Part shown: piece by piece, positions 1 through 5,989 of the stretch | Position numbering within the stretch: position 1 is the first letter of the stretch | Layout of the letters: each line of letters opens with the position of its first letter | Assembly: GCA_039810045.1 (NCBI GenBank) | Contig: JBDHWF010000185.1 | Span: forward strand, 1 to 6,405 | Reading direction: 5' to 3' | Length of the DNA: 6,405 nt | Source of the DNA: CADCWN01 sp039810045 | Lineage (GTDB): Bacteria; Chloroflexota; Chloroflexia; Thermomicrobiales; CADCWN01 | Program-made: the position numbers and the translations under genes | The notes under the pieces: generated by a model | What the model was told of the DNA's origin: nothing | What the model saw: only the letters and a program-made list of their open reading frames with translations | Database searches by the model: none

Positions 1-350
1 CTATAGGTGCGGCCATCGGTGGAGCGATTGACCTGTAGTGTGCCGTCAGGGCTGCGGAGAAGAATAACCAGCAGCTGATTGGTCGCCGCGATAGCTGGCT
101 GACTTGTGGTGGTGCCGCCAAGTGGCGACCAACCGCTATACCAGAGCCCATCGGTTTTGCGTACCCAAACGCCGCCATCTTCACGGCGCGCCGCAATGTA
201 GAGCATTCCCTGAAAGGTTGCCGTGGCGGTCATTGTTTCATCGGCGGGCGGATCAGCTGGGGATGAGCCTGGCTGGCTCGATAGTGTTGGTAGCAGGGCC
301 ACCAGCGTTAGCGCAATCAGCGCTGAACAGTGCCAGCCTTGACTGAACAT
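1..350 (-). CDS. Partial exported beta-propeller (lectin/sialidase-like) protein, N-terminal part
   Basis: Reading the minus strand from the ATG at 350 gives 116 open codons that leave the left edge without a stop, so the gene is cut by the window. Residues 9-25 are a hydrophobic stretch (SALIALTLVALLPTLSS) followed by a Pro/Ser/Asp/Glu-rich linker to about residue 39, which looks like a signal peptide or membrane anchor plus spacer. The n-region has no Lys or Arg, which is atypical for a signal peptide. From about residue 45 the pattern LYIAARREDGGVWVRK, then GWSPLGG and QPAIAA, then LLRSPDGTLQVNRS, resembles a blade of the PLL-like lectin or sialidase-type propellers common in secreted bacterial proteins. 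An AAAGGGGG ribosome binding site lies about 10 bases upstream of the ATG, and an in-frame stop lies about 50 bases upstream, supporting this start. The exact function and ligand cannot be told from this fragment. Confidence 0.65.
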   Translation of the reverse strand, partial: MFSQGWHCSALIALTLVALLPTLSSQPGSSPADPPADETMTATATFQGMLYIAARREDGGVWVRKTDGLWYSGWSPLGGTTTSQPAIAATNQLLVILLRSPDGTLQVNRSTDGRTY

Positions 351-423
351 TATTCGGTAGCCCCCTTTGCCGGTAGTTTGACAGTCGCTTTACTGACCAG
401 TACAGATAGAACGCAACAGGATG

Positions 424-436
424 CCAAACGGTTTGG
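424..436. repeat. Small operator-like palindrome CCAAAC-G-GTTTGG
   Basis: The arms CCAAAC (424-429) and GTTTGG (431-436) are perfect inverse complements around one central G. The size suits a dimeric regulator site, and it lies in the gap between two divergent genes. A 6-base-pair arm can occur by chance, so a regulatory role is only inferred. Confidence 0.35.
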
Positions 437-470
437 TTGGGGTGTGCTGTACTGGGAATGAATTCGGCAG

Positions 471-492
471 GCATAACGTTGTGGTGTTATGC
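471..492. repeat. Inverted repeat GCATAAC / GTTATGC
   Basis: A perfect 7-base-pair inverted repeat (471-477 with 486-492) has an 8-base spacer that could add two wobble pairs. It lies 65 bases upstream of the thioredoxin-fold start codon. It could be an operator or a weak hairpin in the leader. No T tract follows, so a terminator role is unlikely. Confidence 0.35.
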
Positions 493-556
493 GGCTGGGG
501 GCAAACAATGGTCCTCATCGTAATGGATCGATCGTAGTATAAAGGAGAGCAGCAGG

Positions 557-1150
557 ATGGGTATTACAGCCGAACGCTTTAATCAGGGGATGACCTACGA
601 CGAATATCGAGACCAAATGACCCGCAATCGCGAGCGATTTGAGGCGACCGAGAACGCCGTAGACCTTGAGCAGGCTGATGTGAAGGCAGTTTCAGGGTTG
701 AAAGATCCAGTCAACGTGATGGTGATTGCCGAAGACTGGTGTGGCGATGTGATCAGCAATTTGCCAGTCCTGGGCAAGTTGGCCGAAGCCAGCGATGGCA
801 AGCTCAACGTCCGCGTCTTCCTTCGTGATCAGAACCTTGACTTGATGGATCAATACTTGAAGGAAGGGAAGTTCCGTTCAATCCCTGTCTTCGCCTTCTT
901 CGACCAGGATTTCAATGAACTGGGCCATATGCTCGAACGCCCAGCAAGTGTGACCCAACTGATGGCTGAGAAGCGCGCGAAAATCTATGCCGACAACCCA
1001 CAGTATGGCGATCCGAGTACGCCCCCAGACCAGATGCCAGAAGATGTTCGCACTGCCTTCATGCAGGAAGTGAATCAGATGCGCGATGATTCGCGTGGCG
1101 AGATTCAGCAAGGTGTTGTGCAAGAAGTACGCAAACTGATTACCGCCTAA
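557..1150 (+). CDS. Thioredoxin-fold protein with a single cysteine (Thioredoxin_9-like)
   Basis: The product is 197 residues long. Residues 52-62 (VNVMVIAEDWC) form the beta strand leading to the redox site, and SIPVFAFFD (108-116) supplies the cis-proline (Pro110) of the thioredoxin fold. The active-site motif is WCGDV at 61-65: the first Cys (Cys62) is present, but the position of the second, resolving Cys of a WCGDC site is Val65. Cys62 is the only cysteine in the whole protein. Single-cysteine WCGD variants are known in this family, so the protein is probably functional, but it cannot do classical two-cysteine disulfide exchange; a mixed-disulfide or substrate-binding role is possible. 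The C-terminal 50 residues are charged and probably helical. No signal peptide is seen, so it is cytoplasmic. AAAGGAGAG at 541-549 is the ribosome binding site. The next plus-strand gene is also a redox-type protein. Confidence 0.85.
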   Translation: MGITAERFNQGMTYDEYRDQMTRNRERFEATENAVDLEQADVKAVSGLKDPVNVMVIAEDWCGDVISNLPVLGKLAEASDGKLNVRVFLRDQNLDLMDQYLKEGKFRSIPVFAFFDQDFNELGHMLERPASVTQLMAEKRAKIYADNPQYGDPSTPPDQMPEDVRTAFMQEVNQMRDDSRGEIQQGVVQEVRKLITA

Positions 1151-1171
1151 CGGCTGGTAGCAGCGTGAAGC

Positions 1172-1215
1172 AAGAGGCGGTTCATGCCAGGAACTATCCG
1201 GCAGAGCCGCCTCTT
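1172..1215 (+). terminator. Long bulged hairpin after the thioredoxin-fold gene, probable terminator
   Basis: AAGAGGCGG (1172-1180) pairs with CCGCCTCTT (1207-1215). Pairing continues inward through 1181-1183 with 1204-1206 (one G-U pair), 1185-1188 with 1200-1203, and 1190-1192 with 1197-1199, leaving single-base bulges at 1184 and 1189 and an ACTA loop. That is about 19 base pairs in 44 bases, starting 21 bases after the stop codon. The downstream arm is pyrimidine-rich and is followed by CCTATACT, but there is no strong T run. It could therefore be a weak intrinsic terminator, an mRNA-stabilising 3' hairpin or a dispersed repeat element. Confidence 0.55.
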
Positions 1216-1296
1216 CCTATACTGCGATCTGGATGGTTGATTACACGGTTGCTCAGTACACTATCCTATAGGGTTGCTACAGTTGGTGCAGCATAA

Positions 1297-1303
1297 AAGG
1301 AGG
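1297..1303 (+). promoter_or_regulatory. Strong ribosome binding site that fixes a TTG start
   Basis: AAGGAGG lies six bases upstream of TTG at 1310-1312. There is no ATG or GTG at the beginning of this reading frame. An earlier in-frame TTG at 1274 has no comparable site, and its extra 12 residues would encode the binding site itself (KRRK region). The conserved family domain begins within a few residues of the 1310 start. Confidence 0.8.
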
Positions 1304-1309
1304 AAGACA

Positions 1310-1567
1310 TTGGCGAAAAAACCAGTGAAGGTGACGATTGCCTACTGTGCGGAATGTGGCTACGAGCCGCAAACCCTGGAGTTGGCGAATGCGCTGATGC
1401 GCAAATTTCTCTATGACCTCTCATCGATTGAGATCATCCCCTGGCACGATGGCTCGTTTGAAGTTTCGGTCAGCGGGGAACTCGTCCACTCGATGATGCG
1501 GGAGGGTGGCTTTCCCGAGAATGACGATATTATCAAAGCTGTTGAGGAACGCCTCGCGGCAGCCTGA
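1310..1567 (+). CDS. SelT/SelW/SelH (Rdx) family redox protein, cysteine form
   Basis: The product is 85 residues long when started at the TTG at 1310. KVTIAYCAECGY (7-18) is the first strand plus the redox loop of the Rdx thioredoxin-like fold, with Cys13-Ala-Glu-Cys16. In animal selenoprotein W the second position of CxxU is selenocysteine; here it is an ordinary cysteine and no in-frame TGA is present. The later GSFEVSVSGELVHS and GGFPENDDI segments match the family's typical G-FEV--GEL-HS and G-FP motifs, so the domain is complete and of usual length. Small proteins of this family are thought to act in thiol redox chemistry; the bacterial partner is not known from the sequence. No signal peptide is seen. 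The gene has its own spacer of 159 bases after the thioredoxin-fold gene and a hairpin between them, so it is probably transcribed separately. Confidence 0.85.
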   Translation: MAKKPVKVTIAYCAECGYEPQTLELANALMRKFLYDLSSIEIIPWHDGSFEVSVSGELVHSMMREGGFPENDDIIKAVEERLAAA

Positions 1568-1568
1568 T

Positions 1569-1614
1569 CAGCACAGGGGCGCGGGGCAAATATTTGCCCC
1601 GCGCCCCTGTGCTG
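1569..1614. terminator. Perfect 46-base palindrome between convergent genes, probable bidirectional terminator
   Basis: Bases 1569-1591 and 1592-1614 are exact inverse complements with no spacer: 23-base arms starting CAGCACAGGGGCGCGGGGC and ending AAAT at the centre. It begins one base after the stop of the SelW-like gene and ends seven bases before the stop of glgP on the other strand. The GC-rich stem with an A/T apex would fold equally well in both transcripts. Only short T runs follow on either side (TGTTTG on plus), so it is not a textbook T-tract terminator. Placement strongly suggests termination or 3'-end protection for both genes. Confidence 0.75.
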
Positions 1615-1621
1615 TTTGCCC

Positions 1622-3745
1622 TTACATCTCTCGTAAAGCTGGGAGATAGCACTGCTCGGCATAGTCCTGCACCATGCGATTCGTATTGAAGAATGGTGCA
1701 ATCAGGGCGATTGAGCGCTTCATCCTGGCGACCCAGCCACAGGGTACACCATCAGTTCCGCGCTCGTAAAATGCTGGCACCAACTCGCGTTCCAGCAGTA
1801 TATAGAGTGATTCCATATCGATGTGGGCCTGATGCTCGGCGTTCTCAAACGTCTCTGTTCCACCAATCGCCCAGCCGATATCTTCACCACGCTCCTGGGC
1901 TTCGTCCCAGGCTTCAACCCACCAGCCATCCAGGGTGCTGCAGTTGAGCGCGCCATTGGCTGAGGCCTTCATCCCACTGGTGCCGCTGGCTTCATAGGGG
2001 CGTTGAGGGTTATTCAGCCAGACATCAACGCCCTGCACCAATTGGCGGGCAACGCCGATATCATATCCTTCAATAAAGATCAGGCGATGGTGGAATTGTT
2101 CATCTGCCGATGATTGGACGATCCGTTGAATCAGTAATTTGCCGCCGTCATCGCGTGGGTGGGCCTTCCCGGCGAAAACAAACTGTACCGGGCGTTTCGC
2201 ATCGTTGAGGATTTTGATCAGGCGCTCTTGATCACGTAAGAGCAGTGCGGCGCGCTTGTAGGTGGCGAAGCGGCGGGCGAAGCCAATCGTGAGCGCGTGC
2301 GGATCGAAGGCATCAGCGAACGCTGTTTGCCCATGTCGCTCTGCTTGTTCCGCCATCCGCTGATGCAGGTAGGCCAGGAACCGCTCGCGACTCCGATTCC
2401 GTGCCGCCCACAACTCGCTGTCAGGGATTTGGTGTACAGCCTCCCAGATTTTGGGGTCAGTGGGCGCAGTCCCAGGGGTAATCCCCATATATTGCTGGTA
2501 GAGTCCAGCCATCTCGGATGAGAGGAAGGATGGCACATGAACCCCGTTGGTGATGTGGCCGATCGGTACTTCCTTCTCGGCGAGATCGGGCCAGACGCCG
2601 CGCCATTGTTGCCGACTGACCTCACCGTGTAGGCGACTGACGCCGTTCGCTCTGGCTGCCATCCGCAAGGCCAGAATCGTCATACAGAAATATTCACGAT
2701 AATCATCGGGGTTATGCCGCCCTAAGGCTAGCAGATCGTGCATCTGGATCCCGAGTTGCGGCACATAGTTCATGAAGTGCCGTTCCATCAGATCGGGCGA
2801 AAAATAGTCGTGTCCAGCCGCTACCGGGGTATGCGTGGTAAAGACCAGGCTGTTATGCAGGCGCTGACAGGCTTCGGCAAAGTCAACCTGCTCTTGCTCG
2901 ATCACGCGGCGGGCGCGTTCAAGAATCAGGAAGGCGGCATGACCCTCATTCATATGGTAGATATCGGGCGTGACCTGGAGCGCTTCAAGCATCCGGCAGC
3001 CGCCGATGCCCAGGACAATTTCCTGGCGAATCCGCACATTGATTTCGCCACCATACAGCCGCGCCGTTAGTTGGCGATCTTCCTCGTGATTCTCTGGGAG
3101 ATCGGTATCGAGCAGATAGAGGGTGACGCGCCCAACCTGCGCCTGCCACGCCCGAATTTGCACGGTGCGATCAAGAAAGGAAACGGCGACAGTGACTGGA
3201 TTCCCTGCCGCGTCATTGATTGGACTGATCGGTAGGTGCGCGGGGTCGTTATCCTCATTCCCATCCTGCTGCCAGCCTGAATCGTCGAGCGTTTGCTGGA
3301 AGTAGCCCTGATGGTAAAAGAGGCCCACCGCCACCAGGGGCAAGCCTAAGTCACTCGATGATTTCAGATGATCTCCAGCCAACACACCCAGACCACCCGA
3401 ATAAATCGGCAGGCATTCATGCAAACCAAACTCCATCGAGAAGTAGGCGATGCGTGCGCGGTCCGCAGGCACTGCGGTGCTGGCGAACCAGGTTACGGGG
3501 TCTTGCTGATACATATCGAGTTCTGCGGCAGCTGCGGCAAGCGCGGCGAGGTATTCCTGGTCTGTCGCAAGCGCGGTCAGCCGACTTTCGTCAAGGCGTT
3601 CAAGGGTGCGAATCGGGTTGTGGTTCGTTTCTTCCCATAGTTGGGGGTCAAGGCGCCGGAAAAGGTCGGTAGTATTGTTGCTCCAGGTCCAATGAAGATT
3701 ATAGGCAAGGTCTTGCAGCCGAGCGAGTTGCGACGGTAATACCAT
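1622..3745 (-). CDS. glgP: Alpha-glucan (glycogen/maltodextrin) phosphorylase, GT35 family
   Basis: This 707-residue enzyme splits alpha-1,4-glucan with phosphate to give glucose 1-phosphate, using pyridoxal phosphate, in the cytoplasm. The N-terminus (LQDLAYNLHWTW, 11-21, to about 90) matches the DUF3417 region of the short bacterial/archaeal phosphorylase type. The core follows: YFSMEFG and SGGLGVLAGD (101-125), HMNEGHAAF (264-272), THTPVAAGHD (304-313), ITNGVH (398-403), RRFATYKR (491-498), GKAHPRD (526-532), and the cofactor site EASGTSGMK (585-593), with Lys593 as the expected PLP Schiff-base lysine. The protein ends soon after the RMVQDY-Y stretch, so it lacks the long C-terminal extension of some 820-860-residue relatives; it looks complete for the compact form. 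AAAGGA lies six bases before the ATG. It converges with the SelW-like gene and diverges from the dipeptidase gene; no other glycogen gene is in view. Confidence 0.95.
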   Translation of the reverse strand: MVLPSQLARLQDLAYNLHWTWSNNTTDLFRRLDPQLWEETNHNPIRTLERLDESRLTALATDQEYLAALAAAAAELDMYQQDPVTWFASTAVPADRARIAYFSMEFGLHECLPIYSGGLGVLAGDHLKSSSDLGLPLVAVGLFYHQGYFQQTLDDSGWQQDGNEDNDPAHLPISPINDAAGNPVTVAVSFLDRTVQIRAWQAQVGRVTLYLLDTDLPENHEEDRQLTARLYGGEINVRIRQEIVLGIGGCRMLEALQVTPDIYHMNEGHAAFLILERARRVIEQEQVDFAEACQRLHNSLVFTTHTPVAAGHDYFSPDLMERHFMNYVPQLGIQMHDLLALGRHNPDDYREYFCMTILALRMAARANGVSRLHGEVSRQQWRGVWPDLAEKEVPIGHITNGVHVPSFLSSEMAGLYQQYMGITPGTAPTDPKIWEAVHQIPDSELWAARNRSRERFLAYLHQRMAEQAERHGQTAFADAFDPHALTIGFARRFATYKRAALLLRDQERLIKILNDAKRPVQFVFAGKAHPRDDGGKLLIQRIVQSSADEQFHHRLIFIEGYDIGVARQLVQGVDVWLNNPQRPYEASGTSGMKASANGALNCSTLDGWWVEAWDEAQERGEDIGWAIGGTETFENAEHQAHIDMESLYILLERELVPAFYERGTDGVPCGWVARMKRSIALIAPFFNTNRMVQDYAEQCYLPALREM

Positions 3746-3947
3746 TTTCTGTCCTTTGCGTTCTTCAGCCTGTCATTCACGCACAAGCATTGCGCATGAG
3801 TGTACCGCCGCATAATACGCTGCCAGACTAGGCGGCGACAAGGATCTTGATGCAGGATTCGCCCAATAGTACCCCTTCGGGTAGAATGCCGGGGTGCGCA
3901 ATACGTTCATTGGCGTAGGATGAAAAAGTGCTGAAGGGGGACGCTGG
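3746..3947. promoter_or_regulatory. Divergent intergenic region between glgP and the dipeptidase gene
   Basis: This 202-base gap must drive both flanking genes. The minus-strand side has a fair sigma-70-type candidate, listed separately. For the plus side, TAGAAT at 3882-3887 resembles a -10 box, but no good -35 lies at the right distance. ACCCC at 3871-3875 can pair with either GGGT (3879-3882) or GGGGT (3891-3895); these are short and may be chance. No gene is seen. Confidence 0.45.
3812..3841 (-). promoter_or_regulatory. Candidate sigma-70-type promoter for glgP
   Basis: On the minus strand, TTGTCG (3836-3841) and TATTAT (3812-3817) are 18 bases apart, matching four of six and five of six consensus bases. 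The -10 box lies 66 bases upstream of the glgP start codon. This is a match by eye only; sigma-factor preferences of the host are unknown. Confidence 0.4.
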
Positions 3948-5006
3948 ATGACAAAAACGCAGCCGTTACCAATCTTTGATGGTCACAATGATACGTTGCT
4001 CTCGTTGTATCGCCCCAGCCCAGGCAAGGAACGCACCTTTTTCGAGCGCAGTAATTTTGGGCATATCGACCTGCCCCGGGCCAAAGAAGGTGGCTTTGCT
4101 GGCGGGTTCTTCGCCGTTTTCGTACCACCTGCGACAACCACCCCACGCCCTACAACGATGGACCCTGCCGCAATGCGGGAGTTGCCAGCCCCGCTGGAGA
4201 TTGGCTATGCCCAGCAAACTGCCCTGGCGATGTCTGGCCTGCTCTTTCGGTTAGAACGGGAGTCAAAGGGCGCATTCAAAGTTGTTCGCACTGCGGATGA
4301 GTTAGCCACTTGCCTTGACGATGGCACGATCGCCGCTATTCTGCACTTTGAAGGAGCCGAGGCGATTGATCCAGGACTTGATGCGTTGTACCTCTTTTAC
4401 AATGCGGGGTTACGTTCGCTTGGCCCTGTCTGGAGTCGCGTCACTGCTTTTGCTACTGGGGTACCGTTCCGCTTTCCCAGCACTCCTGACATTGGGCCGG
4501 GCCTGACTGATGCTGGTAAGGAATTGGTGCGTACCTGCAATCGTCTGGGAATCATGCTCGACCTCTCGCACATGAACGAGGCGGGGTTCTGGGATGTTGC
4601 CAAACTCTCTGATGCACCATTGGTGGCGACCCATTCCAACGTGCACGCGCTGGCGGCCACACCACGGAATCTGACTGATAAGCAATTAGACGCGATCAAA
4701 GAGTCTGACGGGATGGTTGGGCTGAATTATGCGGTTGGTTTCCTGCGGGAAGATGGGGCCAACGACGCCGATACACCGATTACCAGAATGGTTGAACATA
4801 TCGACTACCTGGTCAATCGTCTGGGTATTGATCGGGTTGGTTTGGGGTCTGACTTCGATGGCGCGACGATGCCGAAAGAGCTTGGTGACGTGACGGGCTT
4901 GCCACGCCTGGTCGATGCGCTCCGCGCCGCTGGGTACGATGACGCCTCGCTGCGGAAACTCGGTACAGAGAACTGGCTGCGGGTGCTGCGGAAGACCTGG
5001 AAGTAA
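3948..5006 (+). CDS. M19 family dipeptidase (membrane/renal dipeptidase-like)
   Basis: The product is a 352-residue zinc metallopeptidase of the amidohydrolase superfamily. All expected M19 metal ligands are visible: His13 and Asp15 in DGHNDTL, the bridging Glu135 in HFEGAEA, His208 in DLSHMN, and His229 in THSNVHA. Arg240 in ATPRNL and Asp302 in GLGSDFDG fit the substrate-binding and catalytic positions. Family members hydrolyse dipeptides, often accepting a D-residue at the second position, so a role in peptide or peptidoglycan-fragment recycling is likely, though the actual substrate is inferred. There is no signal peptide or anchor, so the enzyme is probably cytoplasmic despite the family name. 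A Pro/Thr-rich insert lies at about 60-80. AAGGGGG (3934-3940) is seven bases before the ATG. The alpha/beta hydrolase gene follows 32 bases downstream on the same strand, suggesting co-transcription. Confidence 0.95.
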   Translation: MTKTQPLPIFDGHNDTLLSLYRPSPGKERTFFERSNFGHIDLPRAKEGGFAGGFFAVFVPPATTTPRPTTMDPAAMRELPAPLEIGYAQQTALAMSGLLFRLERESKGAFKVVRTADELATCLDDGTIAAILHFEGAEAIDPGLDALYLFYNAGLRSLGPVWSRVTAFATGVPFRFPSTPDIGPGLTDAGKELVRTCNRLGIMLDLSHMNEAGFWDVAKLSDAPLVATHSNVHALAATPRNLTDKQLDAIKESDGMVGLNYAVGFLREDGANDADTPITRMVEHIDYLVNRLGIDRVGLGSDFDGATMPKELGDVTGLPRLVDALRAAGYDDASLRKLGTENWLRVLRKTWK

Positions 5007-5038
5007 AGGCGATGATGTCACTTCATTGAGGAGGCAGG

Positions 5039-5857
5039 ATGCTGCATGAAGAGTCGTTCGCAACAGCGGCCGTAACCCTCCACGTTGTCGCTGCGCGTAA
5101 TGACGCTCCGCCAATGCTCTTTCTGCATGGGGTAATGTCGCGCTGGCAAAGCTGGCTCCCGATCATGCCAGCCTTTGCTCCTCGCTGGCAACTGCACGCG
5201 CTCGATTTGCGTGGGCATGGTCGTTCTGGGCATCTGCCCGGGGCGTACCGTGCCCTTGACTACGCTGCTGATGTGATCGCCTATTTGCATAATCGGACGG
5301 CGCAGCCCACCGTTGTCGTTGGGCACTCCCTGGGCGCTATTGTGGCGATTGCCGTCGCCGCTGATGCGCCAGAACTTGTTCGCGCCCTGGTGCTGGAAGA
5401 TCCACCACTTGGTGCGTTTAGTGATCAGTCACTCCGTGACCGCCCTGAGTATGCCCCCTTTCAAGCAACTTATACACTCGTAAGCCAGGGCTTATCGCGG
5501 GCCGAACTCATTGAGCAGTTCAGAACCGAATATCCTGAAGGGGATGCAGCAAGGCAACGCTTTAGTGCCCAGAGCCTGGTTTCCCTTGATCCTGATGTGC
5601 TGCATATGGTGCTGACTGATCGTGCGAAGGAAGATTACCATCTCGCCGATCGGCTCAAACGGATTGCTGCTCCCACGCTCTTGCTGCAAGGGAACGTCGC
5701 GCATGGTGGCGCATTGGATGATGAGCGTGCCCAACACGCCGCCGCGCTCCTGCGTGATTGCGTTCATGTCTCATTTCCCAATGCTGGACATAGTATCAAA
5801 AGCCAGCAGCCGTTTGAGTTTAGCCAGACAGTACACTCCTTCCTCGAAAGCCTCTAA
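5039..5857 (+). CDS. Alpha/beta hydrolase
   Basis: The product is a 272-residue alpha/beta-hydrolase-fold enzyme. FLHGVM (28-33) is the oxyanion-hole strand, LDLRGHGRSG (55-64) the second conserved loop, and VGHSLGA (94-100) the nucleophile elbow with Ser97. SFPNAGHSIK (245-254) supplies the catalytic His251. After strand 7 (PTLLLQGN, 212-219) the usual Asp of a G-x-x-D motif is not present (GNVA), so the acid may be Asp227 or Asp228 in GALDDE, as in some related hydrolases. Residues 120-200 form the cap region. There is no signal peptide, so it is cytoplasmic. Substrate cannot be read from sequence: ester, lactone, haloalkane and C-C hydrolases share this fold. GAGGAGG (5028-5034) lies four bases before the ATG. 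It follows the dipeptidase gene by 32 bases and no terminator is seen between them. Confidence 0.9.
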   Translation: MLHEESFATAAVTLHVVAARNDAPPMLFLHGVMSRWQSWLPIMPAFAPRWQLHALDLRGHGRSGHLPGAYRALDYAADVIAYLHNRTAQPTVVVGHSLGAIVAIAVAADAPELVRALVLEDPPLGAFSDQSLRDRPEYAPFQATYTLVSQGLSRAELIEQFRTEYPEGDAARQRFSAQSLVSLDPDVLHMVLTDRAKEDYHLADRLKRIAAPTLLLQGNVAHGGALDDERAQHAAALLRDCVHVSFPNAGHSIKSQQPFEFSQTVHSFLESL

Positions 5858-5893
5858 TGCTGTTGGCTAAACAGGCTCTTGAGGGATGGCACA

Positions 5894-5989
5894 ATGATAC
5901 GCGCGACTGGCGGACGGCGGCTAGCGGCGTTTGGGATTGATTATCTGGTGTTGCCCGTTCCCAAGGTGCTTGATCAAGGAGGAAAATGA
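5894..5989 (+). CDS. Possible 31-codon small ORF or RDD-gene remnant overlapping the EVE gene
   Basis: ATG at 5894 opens a frame of 31 codons ending in TGA at 5987-5989, which overlaps the ATG of the EVE gene in an ATGA arrangement typical of translational coupling. GAGGG (5881-5885) lies eight bases upstream and could serve as its ribosome binding site. The peptide contains RRLAAFGIDYLVL at residues 8-20, which resembles the first segment of RDD-family membrane proteins, where the conserved Arg and Asp sit in similar places. The membrane helix is then cut short by PVPK and the frame stops. It may be a coupled leader peptide, the stump of a decayed RDD gene, or a chance ORF; only the layout is certain. 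Confidence 0.35.
   Translation: MIRATGGRRLAAFGIDYLVLPVPKVLDQGGK

Larger units (their letters stand above)
351..556. promoter_or_regulatory. Divergent intergenic region between propeller gene and thioredoxin-fold gene
   Basis: This 206-base gap must hold the promoters for both flanking genes, which point away from each other. It has two small inverted repeats, listed separately (424-436 and 471-492). A TAGTAT hexamer at 535-540 resembles a -10 box, but it abuts the ribosome binding site of the plus-strand gene and has no convincing -35 partner, so I do not call it a promoter. I see no coding potential beyond shadow frames. Confidence 0.5.

Noticed and set aside
104..346. 80-residue plus-strand ORF at the left edge
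   Set aside because: It is antisense to the partial propeller gene, has no ribosome binding site and shows no recognisable domain.
1346..1360. Possible selenocysteine in the SelW-like protein
   Set aside because: The redox loop reads TGT-GCG-GAA-TGT (Cys-Ala-Glu-Cys) with no TGA, so no selenocysteine insertion is needed.
2218..2625. 135-residue minus-strand ORF inside glgP
   Set aside because: It is a shifted frame of the well-supported glgP gene, with a low-complexity Ser/Pro/Arg composition typical of shadow frames.
2738..3070. 110-residue plus-strand ORF inside glgP
   Set aside because: It is fully antisense to conserved glgP motifs and its product matches no family I know.
3920..3934. 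Four-codon ORF (MKKC) just before the dipeptidase ribosome binding site
   Set aside because: It is too short to tell from chance, and there is no attenuator-like structure next to it.
4686..5114. 142-residue minus-strand ORF across the dipeptidase and hydrolase junction
   Set aside because: It is antisense to the conserved dipeptidase C-terminus and lacks a credible start signal.
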